This document shows positions 1-7,452 of a stretch of DNA of 36,444 nucleotides, piece by piece. This DNA comes from Pseudomonadota bacterium (GTDB lineage: Bacteria; Pseudomonadota; Alphaproteobacteria; Sphingomonadales; Sphingomonadaceae): positions 1-36,444 of the forward strand of contig CAUJIW010000187.1 in the NCBI GenBank assembly GCA_963205175.1. The letters run 5' to 3'. The translations under genes were made by a program, and so were the position numbers. The notes beneath the pieces were generated by a model. That model did not search any database, was not told where the DNA came from, and saw nothing but the letters and a program-made list of their open reading frames with translations. The first letter of the stretch is position 1, and every line of letters starts with the position of its first letter.

Positions 1-77
1 ATGCCTTGGCCGCGCAAAACCTCAACCTGCCGAAGCTTCGTGACGATCTCGTCGGGCTTGTGTCGCTTGTTTGCCAT
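1..77 (-). CDS. IS3-family transposase OrfA, N-terminal part only
   Basis: The gene starts at ATG 77-75 on the minus strand, with AAGGAGG at 90-84 as its ribosome binding site, and is cut by the window edge after 25 codons. The peptide begins MANKRHKPDEIVTKLRQVE, the usual N-terminus of the helix-turn-helix OrfA of IS3 elements (compare the KRHKPEEIxxKLREAE pattern). OrfA binds the element ends and is normally fused to the DDE-type OrfB by programmed -1 frameshifting; none of that part is visible here. Confidence 0.8.
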   Translation of the reverse strand, partial: MANKRHKPDEIVTKLRQVEVLRGQG

Positions 78-140
78 TGTGGTCCTCCTTCATGGTCAAA
101 ACCATACTTCAAGGTGGACCCGTTCAATGGGGGTGGATCA
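1..140 (-). mobile_element. End of an IS3-family insertion sequence, running off the left edge
   Basis: Read on the minus strand, the element begins at base 140 with TGATCCACCCCC, the 5'-TG terminus typical of IS3-family inverted repeats. It continues into a strong ribosome binding site and the first codons of a transposase. Base 141 onward is in frame with a TonB receptor, so the junction is sharp. The rest of the element lies outside the window, so its completeness and target duplication cannot be judged. A related but decayed end (TGATCCGCCCCC) occurs at 7009. Confidence 0.8.
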
Positions 141-813
141 CAAAGCCCCAAGTCTCAAGCAGCTGTCTCTGGAGTATATCACCGTTGCCGCCGGCGGGCG
201 CTTCATCATCACCGGTAACCCCGACCTGAAGCCGGAGACCAGCACCAGCTATGAGGCCGGCATCGCCTATTACGGCACGACCTGGCATGTGACAGCCACA
301 GCGTTCCAGAATGATCTCTTAGGGCTGATCCAGACGACCTGCGTGGAGAACTGCGGCATCCGCGGCCGCGAGCGCCGTGCCTATGTCAATGTCGAGAAAG
401 CGCGCATTCGCGGTACCGAGATCGGTGCCCAGTGGGCGCCGGTCGATGGCCTGACTCTGTCCGCCAGCTATACTTACGTTGACCCCCGTAATCTTTCGAC
501 GGACCAGGAACTTGCCGAGCGGCCCAATCACAGCGTCAAGTGGGCCCTGGCATGGACGGTGATGCCCGGGAGCGACGTCAATGTTCGTGGCCGCTATATC
601 GGCAAGCAGACCGTCTACCAGAACAGTCTGCCGGTTCGTCTTGATGGTTATCAGCTGTGGTCGGTGGATGTCAGCCGTGACGTTAACGAACGACTGACCC
701 TAAAGGCGGGCATCGACAATGTCTTCAAGAAGCGGCTGGCGGAGGACTCGGCCCTCTACAGCTTCGCTGAGCCCGGACGCGTCCTGTTCATCGGCCTCGG
801 CGCGAGCTACTGA
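141..813 (+). pseudogene. TonB-dependent receptor, C-terminal fragment, cut by an IS3 element
   Basis: About 223 codons of the C-terminal beta-barrel of an outer-membrane TonB-dependent receptor remain. They include the family hallmark GNPDLKPETSTSYEAG and a terminal aromatic residue (ending GLGASY). The plug domain, TonB box, signal peptide and most of the barrel are missing because the IS3 end abuts codon 1 of the fragment at base 141. An open frame does continue leftward to base 1, but that part is antisense IS DNA and should not be read as protein. The fragment ends with TGA directly before the CobN-like gene, so the receptor was probably the first gene of that operon and imported the tetrapyrrole the chelatase acts on. 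The N-terminal part may survive beyond the IS outside the window. Confidence 0.85.
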
Positions 814-816
814 TTG

Positions 817-3800
817 ATGCCGCGAGTCCTCGGACTGCTGTTCATCCTGTTCCTGCTGGCAACGCCCCCTTTGCGTGCTGCGGAGCCGCCGCTGGTGCGC
901 ATTGTGAGCACCGACTTCGTGCTCCCGGCCAAGTTCGAGCAACTGGGACAATGGGCCGTTGACGCCGGTTATCAACTGGACTGGCGCCGTGTGGAAAGCC
1001 CAGCAAGCGCCATTCCCCTCGACGGGGTCGCCATGTTGATCGTGGATAGCCCCCGGCCCGCCGATCGCGCGGCGATCGAAAAAGCGTTGGGGTCACTCGA
1101 TCAACTGGCCACCCCCTGGCTTGCGGTCGGCGGCGGCGCAACGGGCTTCGGTCACCTTGACCCTGCGGTGGCCCGACAGCTGATCGGCTATTATGCCGGC
1201 GGCGGCGAGCCCAACCTGCGGGCCTTCGTCGCCGCGCTGCCGCGCGCTCTTGCAGGTAAGGACCTCGGTGATCTGCCACTCCCGCAACGCCTGCCGGCGA
1301 CCGGCCTCTATCATCCCGATGCGCCAGGCCCGTTCGCGACAGCGCAGGAATTCCGTGCCTGGGCGATATTGCGCGGTGACCGGCCGGTGGCAGCCTTCGC
1401 GGTATCCGAGGGCCAGATTCGAGACATGCAAACCCGGCTCCTGACCGCTCTTGCGGCCAGCGCCGATGCCCATGGCCTGCTGGCGGCCTTCTTCTGGTAC
1501 GACGAGCGCGACCCTCAGGCGCTGAGCAAAGTCGTGCGCCAGCTCAACGCCCGTGTGCTGATCAACTTCACCCACATGCAGGACGGCGAGGCTCGCAAGA
1601 CGGAGTTCGAACAGCTCGACGTACCCGTCCTGCAAGGACTGTCCGAACGCGCCGCGACACCGGACCAATGGCGTGCGTCGATGTCCGGCATCACCGGCAT
1701 GTCGGCGCCGGTCATGCTGAGCGTGCCCGAGGGCTGGGGCATATCCGACCCCCTCGTGCTGGGCGCGGTGGAGAATGGTGAAGTCGTCCCGATTCCCGAG
1801 CAGGTCGAGTTGCTGACGGCGAAGATCGCCCGGCTGGTGGCTCTTCGCGACAAGGCGGCACGGGAGAAGCATCTGGCACTGTTCTTCTGGAACTATCCGA
1901 CCGGCGAGAAGAACATGGCGGCCTCGAATCTCAATTTGCCGCAGACCCTCGCCAAGCTGAGCCGCGATCTGGCAGCGTCGGGCTACGATGTGCAGGAGAT
2001 CGATGAAAAGACCATGATCGCAGGCGGTCAGGCGCTGCTGCGCGGCCTTTATCACCCTGAAACGCTGGAAGCACTGGCCGGTCAGGGTCTTGCGGCCCGA
2101 CTGCCGCTTGCCACCTACAAGGCCTGGCTGGCGCAGTTGCCGTCCTCACGCCAAGCCGAGGTCGAGGCGCGGTGGGGCAAACCCGAAGCCAGTCCGGCGG
2201 TCCACGGCGACATGATCCTTATCCCGCGTCTGGCGCTCGGCAAGTTGCTGATCCTTCCACAACCGCCGCGCGGCGGCAATGACGCCAGAGCCTATCACGA
2301 TCAGGCATCCCCGCCGGATCATCGATATCTCGCGACTTATCTTTGGATTCGAGCGGCCGCACAGGCTGACGCTATCATTCACTTTGGCACGCACGGCACG
2401 CAGGAATGGACACCCGGCAAGGACCGCGGCCTCTGGGCGGCCGATTGGCCCTTTCTGCTATTGGGCGATCTCCCGGTCTTCTACCCCTATATCCAGGACA
2501 AAGTCGCCGAGGCCCTTCAGGCGCGACGCCGGGGCCGTGCCGTCACCATTAGCCACCAGACACCCGCCTTCGCGCCGTCCGGTCTCTATGAGGAATTGCG
2601 CGATATTCATGCGCTTATCCATGACTATGCCCAGCTTGACGTGGGCCCGGTGCGAGATCGCATCGCACGGGATATCGTCCGTCAGGCTCGCGAGTCACAT
2701 CTCGATGCCGACATGGGATGGGACGATGACGCCGTCGCCCGCGATTTCCATGGCTATTACACCGCCCTGCACGACCATCTTCATCAACTCGCCCGCACCT
2801 CGACCCCGCTCGGGCTGCATGTCTTCGGAGAACCAAGCTCGGATGACGAGCGACTAACGACGGTGATGCAACAACTCGGCCCGGCATATCTGAAAGTGCT
2901 GGCTCAAGATCCCGTCGAAGCCTTCGCCGAGGACGCGGCAGCGATCCGCGACAGTGTGCCTTATCGCATCTTGCACCATTATCTGCGCGCGGGCGGCGAC
3001 GTGACCGCGATCGCCAACCCGGCGCTGCGCGCGCAGATCGAGCAGGCTCTCGCCTATGACCAGAATCTCGCCGCGCCGGGTGAGACGCAGGCGCTGCGGG
3101 CCGGCCTGGCCGGGGGCTTCATTCGCGCCGGGCCGGGAGGTGATCCCGTGCGTAATCCCGAGGTACCAAGCGGGCGCAATCTTTATGCCTTCGAGGCCGA
3201 GAAGATTCCCGCCCAGGCGGCCTATGAGGAAGGCGGCCGGGCATTCAGTCGCCTGCTTGCGGCCTATGCCGAGAAGAACAACGGCGCATTGCCGACCAAG
3301 ACCGCCGTCTCGTTGTTCTCCGGCGAGACAATCCGGACGCTCGGCATCGGTGAAGGCCAGCTGCTGCACGCACTCGGTCTGCGACCGGTCTGGGGCCGGG
3401 GTGGCCGCGTCGAACGACTGGATATCGTGCCGCTGAGCGAACTGGGTCGCCCGCGCATCGACGTACTGGTTCAACCGACCAGCGTCTATCGCGACCAGTT
3501 CGACGCCTTCATGCGCCTGCTCGCCGATGGCATCGATCGGATCGCGGCGCTGGACGAGGACACCGGACCAGCGGCTCATGCACGGGCGCTTGAAGCCAAG
3601 CTCGCCGACGATGGCATGACACTGGAGCGGGCACGAACACTTTCCCGTCTGCGCATCTTCACCAATGCTCCCGGAGATTATGGCACGGGGCTGCCGGACC
3701 GGCTGACCCGTGGCGGCAAGAGCGATGCAGCCGACTGGCGAGACGAGGTCGACCTCGCCGATCCCTATATCGCGCGTATGGGTTACGCCTATGGCGCGCG

Positions 3801-4707
3801 AAACTGGGGGCTGTCACTGGAGGCAACCTCCTTGTTCGCCCGGCAACTGGAGGGTGTCGATGCGGCCGTCCTGGTGCGCTCGTCCAACCTCCACGGCATG
3901 GTCTCCACCGATCACCCCTTCGAACACCTGGGCGGGCTCTCGCTCGCGGTCCGACGGATAACGGGCAAGGCGCCCGACCTGTTTGTCACCGACATGCGTG
4001 GCAGCGAGTCCCGGGTCACCACCGCCGGCGCCTTTCTCTCGAATGAACTGCGCGTCCGCTACCTGAACCCTCAATGGATCAAAGCAATGCAGGCCGAGGG
4101 CTACGCCGGTGCCAACGCGATCGCCGGAGTCGTCAACAATCTTTGGGGCTGGCAGGTCGCTGATCCCGCCAGCGTGCGTGCCGACCAGTGGCAGGCGATG
4201 CATGACACTTATGTGCGTGATAATCGCAAGCTGGAAATGAATAGCTTCTTTGAGCGGGTGCACCCCAGCGCCCAGCTGCAACTCGTCGAGCGGATGCTGG
4301 AGGCGATCCGGCGCGATTACTGGCAACCCGATGCGGCAACCCGCCAGTCATTGGAACAGCGCCGCGCCCATCTGCAGTCGCGCGTCGCCGCCGCCGAACG
4401 CGCCGCCGCGCGGCAGTTGACAGCACAAGGCTTCGGGCTAACGCCATCCGCGCCGGGCGTCCGCGTCGATGGCGACTCTAAAGCCGATGCTCCACGCCCT
4501 CAACCACCGCTAGCCCAGGCCCCCACACCTCCGACCGGGCGCATCCTCTTACGCCAGCAGCTCGCGCCACCCATGCCGTCCATGACGTTGCGCGGCCAAG
4601 TCCCGGCCCTCGCCACCCTTCTCGCCCTCTTCCTCGCCGGTGTCCTGCTCGAACGTCGCGCCCGCCGGTCCTCCAACCTCGAAAAGGCTCTCCATGTTCA
4701 CGCTTGA
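817..4707 (+). CDS. Periplasmic membrane-anchored CobN/HmuS-like chelatase
   Basis: A 1296-residue member of the CobN/BchH large-subunit family, which insert or remove a metal from tetrapyrroles. The family core motif HFGTHGTQEW is at residues ~522-531, followed by PGKDRGLW. Unlike cytoplasmic CobN it starts with a cleavable signal peptide (residues 1-~21, ending LRAA). It ends with a proline-rich linker and one transmembrane helix (~residues 1255-1275) followed by a short basic tail, so the enzyme should sit in the periplasm anchored to the inner membrane. This layout, together with the next two genes, matches HmuS of Bacteroidota haem-uptake loci. TTG at 814 is possible, but ATG 817 is preferred. 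Its start lies 3 bases after the receptor stop, and its end overlaps the next gene by 14 bases. CobS/CobT ATPase genes are not present. The substrate (haem, cobalamin or another porphyrin) cannot be settled from sequence. Confidence 0.87.
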   Translation: MPRVLGLLFILFLLATPPLRAAEPPLVRIVSTDFVLPAKFEQLGQWAVDAGYQLDWRRVESPASAIPLDGVAMLIVDSPRPADRAAIEKALGSLDQLATPWLAVGGGATGFGHLDPAVARQLIGYYAGGGEPNLRAFVAALPRALAGKDLGDLPLPQRLPATGLYHPDAPGPFATAQEFRAWAILRGDRPVAAFAVSEGQIRDMQTRLLTALAASADAHGLLAAFFWYDERDPQALSKVVRQLNARVLINFTHMQDGEARKTEFEQLDVPVLQGLSERAATPDQWRASMSGITGMSAPVMLSVPEGWGISDPLVLGAVENGEVVPIPEQVELLTAKIARLVALRDKAAREKHLALFFWNYPTGEKNMAASNLNLPQTLAKLSRDLAASGYDVQEIDEKTMIAGGQALLRGLYHPETLEALAGQGLAARLPLATYKAWLAQLPSSRQAEVEARWGKPEASPAVHGDMILIPRLALGKLLILPQPPRGGNDARAYHDQASPPDHRYLATYLWIRAAAQADAIIHFGTHGTQEWTPGKDRGLWAADWPFLLLGDLPVFYPYIQDKVAEALQARRRGRAVTISHQTPAFAPSGLYEELRDIHALIHDYAQLDVGPVRDRIARDIVRQARESHLDADMGWDDDAVARDFHGYYTALHDHLHQLARTSTPLGLHVFGEPSSDDERLTTVMQQLGPAYLKVLAQDPVEAFAEDAAAIRDSVPYRILHHYLRAGGDVTAIANPALRAQIEQALAYDQNLAAPGETQALRAGLAGGFIRAGPGGDPVRNPEVPSGRNLYAFEAEKIPAQAAYEEGGRAFSRLLAAYAEKNNGALPTKTAVSLFSGETIRTLGIGEGQLLHALGLRPVWGRGGRVERLDIVPLSELGRPRIDVLVQPTSVYRDQFDAFMRLLADGIDRIAALDEDTGPAAHARALEAKLADDGMTLERARTLSRLRIFTNAPGDYGTGLPDRLTRGGKSDAADWRDEVDLADPYIARMGYAYGARNWGLSLEATSLFARQLEGVDAAVLVRSSNLHGMVSTDHPFEHLGGLSLAVRRITGKAPDLFVTDMRGSESRVTTAGAFLSNELRVRYLNPQWIKAMQAEGYAGANAIAGVVNNLWGWQVADPASVRADQWQAMHDTYVRDNRKLEMNSFFERVHPSAQLQLVERMLEAIRRDYWQPDAATRQSLEQRRAHLQSRVAAAERAAARQLTAQGFGLTPSAPGVRVDGDSKADAPRPQPPLAQAPTPPTGRILLRQQLAPPMPSMTLRGQVPALATLLALFLAGVLLERRARRSSNLEKALHVHA

Positions 4708-5173
4708 AGCAACGCTTTATGATGCCTCTCGCCTGTTTCTTGTGCCGGTGATTCTGCTGATCCTGTCAGCCTTGGCGTTCTCGCTGGTCAGCCTCGGTCG
4801 ATTCACTGTGGAAGCGTTCGCGCGCTTGGCGGGACGGCCGAATCGCCCCCTGACCGCTCATCAGAACCGAACCGGCTGCGCCAGTGACGACCTAGAAATG
4901 CTCGTCATGCGCCGACTTGAGTGGCTGCGTATTGTTTCCCGCAGTGCGCCGATGCTGGGACTGGTTGCGACGATGATACCCATGGGTCCGGCCCTGCTGG
5001 CACTGGGCAGCAACGACGGTGCCGCGGTCGGCAAAAACCTCGTCATTGCCTTCTCCTCGGTCATCCTGGCGCTGGTGGCGGCTTCCATCTCCTTTTTCGT
5101 CTACACCATTCGCCGCCGCTGGCTGCTGGAGGAGCTGCTCGCTCTTGAAACAGCCGGCAAGGAGAGCGCGTGA
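4694..5173 (+). CDS. MotA/TolQ/ExbB-like proton channel protein
   Basis: A 159-residue inner-membrane protein with three predicted helices at about 14-35, 84-104 and 117-138. The motif SAPMLGLVATMIPMG (residues 84-98) corresponds to the conserved pore segment of ExbB/TolQ. Members of this family form a pentameric proton channel around ExbD/TolR-type dimers and drive work across the envelope. The protein is shorter than ExbB (~240 aa), as is usual for the versions beside CobN-like genes. ATG 4694 lies inside the end of the chelatase gene, so translation is probably coupled. The obvious inference is that it energises the neighbouring chelatase or its receptor, not a generic TonB. Confidence 0.85.
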   Translation: MFTLEATLYDASRLFLVPVILLILSALAFSLVSLGRFTVEAFARLAGRPNRPLTAHQNRTGCASDDLEMLVMRRLEWLRIVSRSAPMLGLVATMIPMGPALLALGSNDGAAVGKNLVIAFSSVILALVAASISFFVYTIRRRWLLEELLALETAGKESA

Positions 5174-5478
5174 TGCGATTTCTTGAAGATGATGAAGCAG
5201 ACGATCCTATTCTTTCGGTCGTCAACCTGGTCGACCTTTTCCTGGTGATCTGTGCCGTCTTGATGGTGCTGATCGCCCGCAACCCGCTCAACCCCTTCCA
5301 GGCAAAGCAGGTGATCGTGGTGGAGAACCCTGGCAAGGAGGACATGACCATCACCATCAAGAACGGGGAACGCCTCGAACGCTACACCGCCAGCGACAAG
5401 GTGGGTACTGGCGGCGGCGTGAAGGCCGGCGTGACCTATCGATTACCGGACGGCAATCTGGTGTATGTTCCCGAGTGA
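5173..5478 (+). CDS. DUF2149-like small membrane protein, ExbD-like
   Basis: A protein of 101 residues from ATG 5173 (GTG at 5170 is an alternative). AAGGAG at 5159-5164 is well spaced for the ATG, and the ATG overlaps the previous TGA by one base. After an acidic N-terminus there is one hydrophobic helix (~13-36) that begins VVNLVDLFLV, with Asp21 in the place of the proton-carrying Asp of ExbD/TolR. The remaining ~60 residues are predicted periplasmic. DUF2149 proteins are regularly found beside an ExbB-like protein and a CobN-like protein. I infer that it is the ExbD-type partner completing the motor; this is not shown directly. Confidence 0.8.
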   Translation: MRFLEDDEADDPILSVVNLVDLFLVICAVLMVLIARNPLNPFQAKQVIVVENPGKEDMTITIKNGERLERYTASDKVGTGGGVKAGVTYRLPDGNLVYVPE

Positions 5479-5927
5479 GGCGTTGCCGCCCCGGCGCTGT
5501 TGCCTGGACCCGGCATCCCTTATCCCTGCGGCGGCGTCTGTCTCCCTGCCACCCCTGAGAAGATTGCCCCGGCCCTGTCAGCTCTGCCGGCGCGGAACGG
5601 CGCTTCAGGGCAAATGCAGAGCAACGCAGGCCCCGCCAGGGACCGCCCGCGCAGCCCCCCTCCGGCACTCGTGGCGGCCACTGTCTCTCCATCGTGCCGG
5701 CCTTGAAAGCAAAGCCATCCGGTCACAGCGGCACGGCCGTTGGCGCACTCGAAACTGTCGCGGATTGTGGGCCAGCTCCCTGGAGACCATCGACCCACTC
5801 TTCGCGCCCAACGCCACTGTGGCAGGCGTTGCCGTTACTGAACGGCCGCGAAGGGTCGGCGGCGGACGGCGCGCAGACGGCGCGCAGACGGCGGCCATGC
5901 CGGCCGGGAACAGTGCCGTGATGGCAT
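5479..5927. other. Non-coding stretch with no recognisable gene
   Basis: About 450 GC-rich bases lie between the chelatase operon and the ParD-like gene. I see no believable gene on either strand, no terminator with a T-run and no RNA gene I recognise. A few pieces resemble parts of a cobalamin riboswitch, but not in a usable order. An 11-bp tandem repeat lies at its right end. Confidence 0.5.
5868..5889. repeat. Two tandem copies of an 11-bp unit
   Basis: GGCGCGCAGAC occurs twice head-to-tail, 40 bp before the promoter of the ParD-like gene. Probably replication slippage; no function is evident. Confidence 0.7.
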
Positions 5928-5956
5928 TTGACAACTCTATATACGAAATATATATA
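5928..5956 (+). promoter_or_regulatory. Sigma70-type promoter of the parD-like/map pair
   Basis: TTGACA (5928-5933), a 17-bp spacer and TATATA (5951-5956) make a near-consensus promoter 29 bp before the ATG of the ParD-like gene. The segment is strikingly AT-rich within GC-rich surroundings. Confidence 0.75.
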
Positions 5957-5969
5957 TTACATATATTCG
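5944..5969. promoter_or_regulatory. Inverted repeat over the -10 region, candidate autoregulatory operator
   Basis: CGAAATATAT (5944-5953) and ATATATTCG (5961-5969) form an imperfect inverted repeat that covers the -10 box. Ribbon-helix-helix antitoxins normally bind such sites to repress their own promoter, so this is a candidate operator for the ParD-like protein. Confidence 0.5.
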
Positions 5970-5984
5970 AGGGTGAGTAGGCCC

Positions 5985-6191
5985 ATGGGCATTGTCAAGA
6001 TCGATGACGACCTGCACGAGGAAATCCGCCGTGCGAGCACCGTCATGTGCCGTTCCATCAATGCGCAGGCCGAATTCTGGATGAAGGTGGGCATGCTGGC
6101 GCAAGCCAACCCCACCCTGTCGTTCAACGAGATCATCAAGGCACAGCTGGTCGCAGCCCAGGTGCATATCCCTGAGGTAGCAGCCGCCTGA
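5985..6191 (+). CDS. ParD-like ribbon-helix-helix protein (antitoxin family)
   Basis: A 68-residue protein. The first six residues (MGIVKI) fit the DNA-contacting beta strand, followed by two helices (~9-21 and 25-41), a ribbon-helix-helix fold. The sequence matches the ParD_like antitoxin family. ATG 5985 is chosen because it follows the GAGGGTGAG ribosome-binding region, and an upstream in-frame ATG at 5928 would lie inside the promoter. The stop is one base before the ATG of the methionine aminopeptidase. No ParE-type toxin is present. ParD-like proteins of this family are often found next to a type I methionine aminopeptidase, so the enzyme is the natural functional partner. Whether this pair acts as a toxin-antitoxin system is unknown. 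Confidence 0.8.
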   Translation: MGIVKIDDDLHEEIRRASTVMCRSINAQAEFWMKVGMLAQANPTLSFNEIIKAQLVAAQVHIPEVAAA

Positions 6192-6192
6192 T

Positions 6193-6972
6193 ATGGTGAA
6201 GACGCCTGATGAACTGGCATTGATGCGAATTTCCGGGCAGTTGCTGGCCCGGGTTTTCGAAATGCTGGATCAGCAGCAGTTGGCCGGCGTGACGACAATG
6301 GCCGTCAATGACCTGGTGGAACGCTTCATCACCGTCGATCTCGACGCGCGACCGGCAAGCAAGGGGCAGTACGACTTTGCCTATGTGCTGAACGCCTCGA
6401 TCAACCAGGTGGTTTGCCATGGGGTGCCCGACCACGGGGTGACGATCCGTGACGGGGACATCATCAACCTCGACATTACCCTAGAGAAGAACGGGTTCAT
6501 CTCGGATTCGAGCAAGACCTATCTGGTGGGTGCGGTTGCTCCCGCCGCCAGGCGGCTGGTCCGCGTAGCACAGGACGCCATGTGGCAAGGCATAGGCCGG
6601 GTGCGACCGGGCGCACGCCTGGGCGACATCGGCCATGCCATCGAACGCCATGCGAAAAAGCATGGCTACTCCGTTGTCCGGGACTATTGCGGCCACGGCA
6701 TTGGTCGCGAGATGCATGAGGAGCCGCAGGTGCCGCACTTCGGCAAACCGGGAACGGGCCTGCCTTTGCAGGAAGGCATGGTGTTCACGATCGAGCCGAT
6801 GATCAATCAGGGCACCCACAGGACTGTTGGGGACGACGACGGCTGGACAGTGGTAACCGCTGATGGAAAATTATCGGCCCAGTTCGAGCACACCGTCGCG
6901 GTGACGAAGAATGGATTTGAGGTCCTGACCCTGCGGCGTGATGAGGTGCCGATGCTGGCGCGGCGCAGATGA
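6193..6972 (+). CDS. map: Type I methionine aminopeptidase
   Basis: A 259-residue cytosolic metalloenzyme that removes the initiator methionine from nascent proteins (E. coli enzyme: 264 aa). All metal ligands and the catalytic histidine are visible: His76 (CHGVP), Asp94 (NLDIT), Asp105 (SDSSKT), His168 (GHGIGREMHEEPQV), Glu201 (TIEPM) and Glu232 (FEHT). It should therefore be active. It is co-transcribed with, and begins one base after, the ParD-like gene. Because it sits in an accessory region beside IS debris, it is probably an additional copy besides a housekeeping map elsewhere, but this cannot be confirmed here. Confidence 0.93.
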   Translation: MVKTPDELALMRISGQLLARVFEMLDQQQLAGVTTMAVNDLVERFITVDLDARPASKGQYDFAYVLNASINQVVCHGVPDHGVTIRDGDIINLDITLEKNGFISDSSKTYLVGAVAPAARRLVRVAQDAMWQGIGRVRPGARLGDIGHAIERHAKKHGYSVVRDYCGHGIGREMHEEPQVPHFGKPGTGLPLQEGMVFTIEPMINQGTHRTVGDDDGWTVVTADGKLSAQFEHTVAVTKNGFEVLTLRRDEVPMLARRR

Positions 6973-7008
6973 AGCAGGGCAGGACCTCCCCAGTTGAGAA
7001 AGGAAGCG

Positions 7009-7450
7009 TGATCCGCCCCCCTTTGTAGTGCTCCATCGACAATCCCAGTCTTGGCCAGGACTGAGGAATGGAATAGCTCGGAAGCACAGGCCGAGGGAGA
7101 TCATCGACAAGTCGCTTGAGGCAGAGCTCACGCTGGCACAGGGCGGATGGCGGCGCCGGCCGCCCGCGGGAGAGGTGCTGCCGCGAGTCCTTCAGTGGCT
7201 CGATACGCGACGAGTGCTGCAACGGCGATATCCTCCACACTCTGGCCGACGCCTGCCGTCTGATCGAAGCCTGGAGACGGCATCACAACACCGTCCGATC
7301 GCACGGCTCGCTCAGCTTTCTTCCGCCATCCACAAGAACGGCGACACAGCCATGGCCGCCCTCCGGCGCCGCACCGCGCCACCGGCGATCGATCATGGCA
7401 CCGAAGGCGCTCTTGCACTGACACTCAACTCGGACCACGGGGTGGCGACC
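7009..7450 (+). mobile_element. Decayed, internally deleted IS3-family element
   Basis: The left end TGATCCGCCCCCC at 7009-7021 resembles the IS end at 140 (TGATCCACCCCC). An OrfA-like N-terminus follows at 7079-7147 (RKHRPREIIDKSLEAELTLA, matching the KRHKPEEIIxKLREAEIxLAQG pattern). Almost all of the rest is deleted, and the sequence resumes in the C-terminus of OrfB at 7185. A degenerate right end (GGACCACGGGGTGG) lies just before the PepSY gene stop. The element cannot move by itself. Confidence 0.75.
7185..7421 (+). pseudogene. IS3 OrfB transposase, C-terminal remnant
   Basis: Reading from ESFSGSIRDECCNGDI through EAWRRHHNTVRSHGSL to a stop at 7421, this is the last ~78 residues of an IS3-family OrfB (family pattern ESFNGRLRDE...IExWRxxYNxxRPHSSLGY...PP). 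It includes the glutamate region of the DDE catalytic triad. The first two catalytic aspartates and the rest of the protein are deleted, so it is non-functional. Confidence 0.8.
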
Positions 7451-7452
7451 GT

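Noticed and set aside
1..140. Open plus-strand frame joining the first 140 bases to the TonB receptor fragment as one 270-residue protein
   Set aside because: Bases 1-140 read sensibly only on the minus strand, as an IS3 end and transposase start. The plus-strand peptide has no signal peptide or receptor homology before base 141.
5700..5850. Possible cobalamin riboswitch (pieces such as ACTGTCGCGG, GCCAG, GGAGACC, CGCCACTGT)
   Set aside because: The pieces are not in the order or spacing of the B12-box fold. The stretch lies downstream of the CobN-like operon and not upstream of a plausible target. A covariance-model scan (Rfam cobalamin) would settle it; I see no support by eye.
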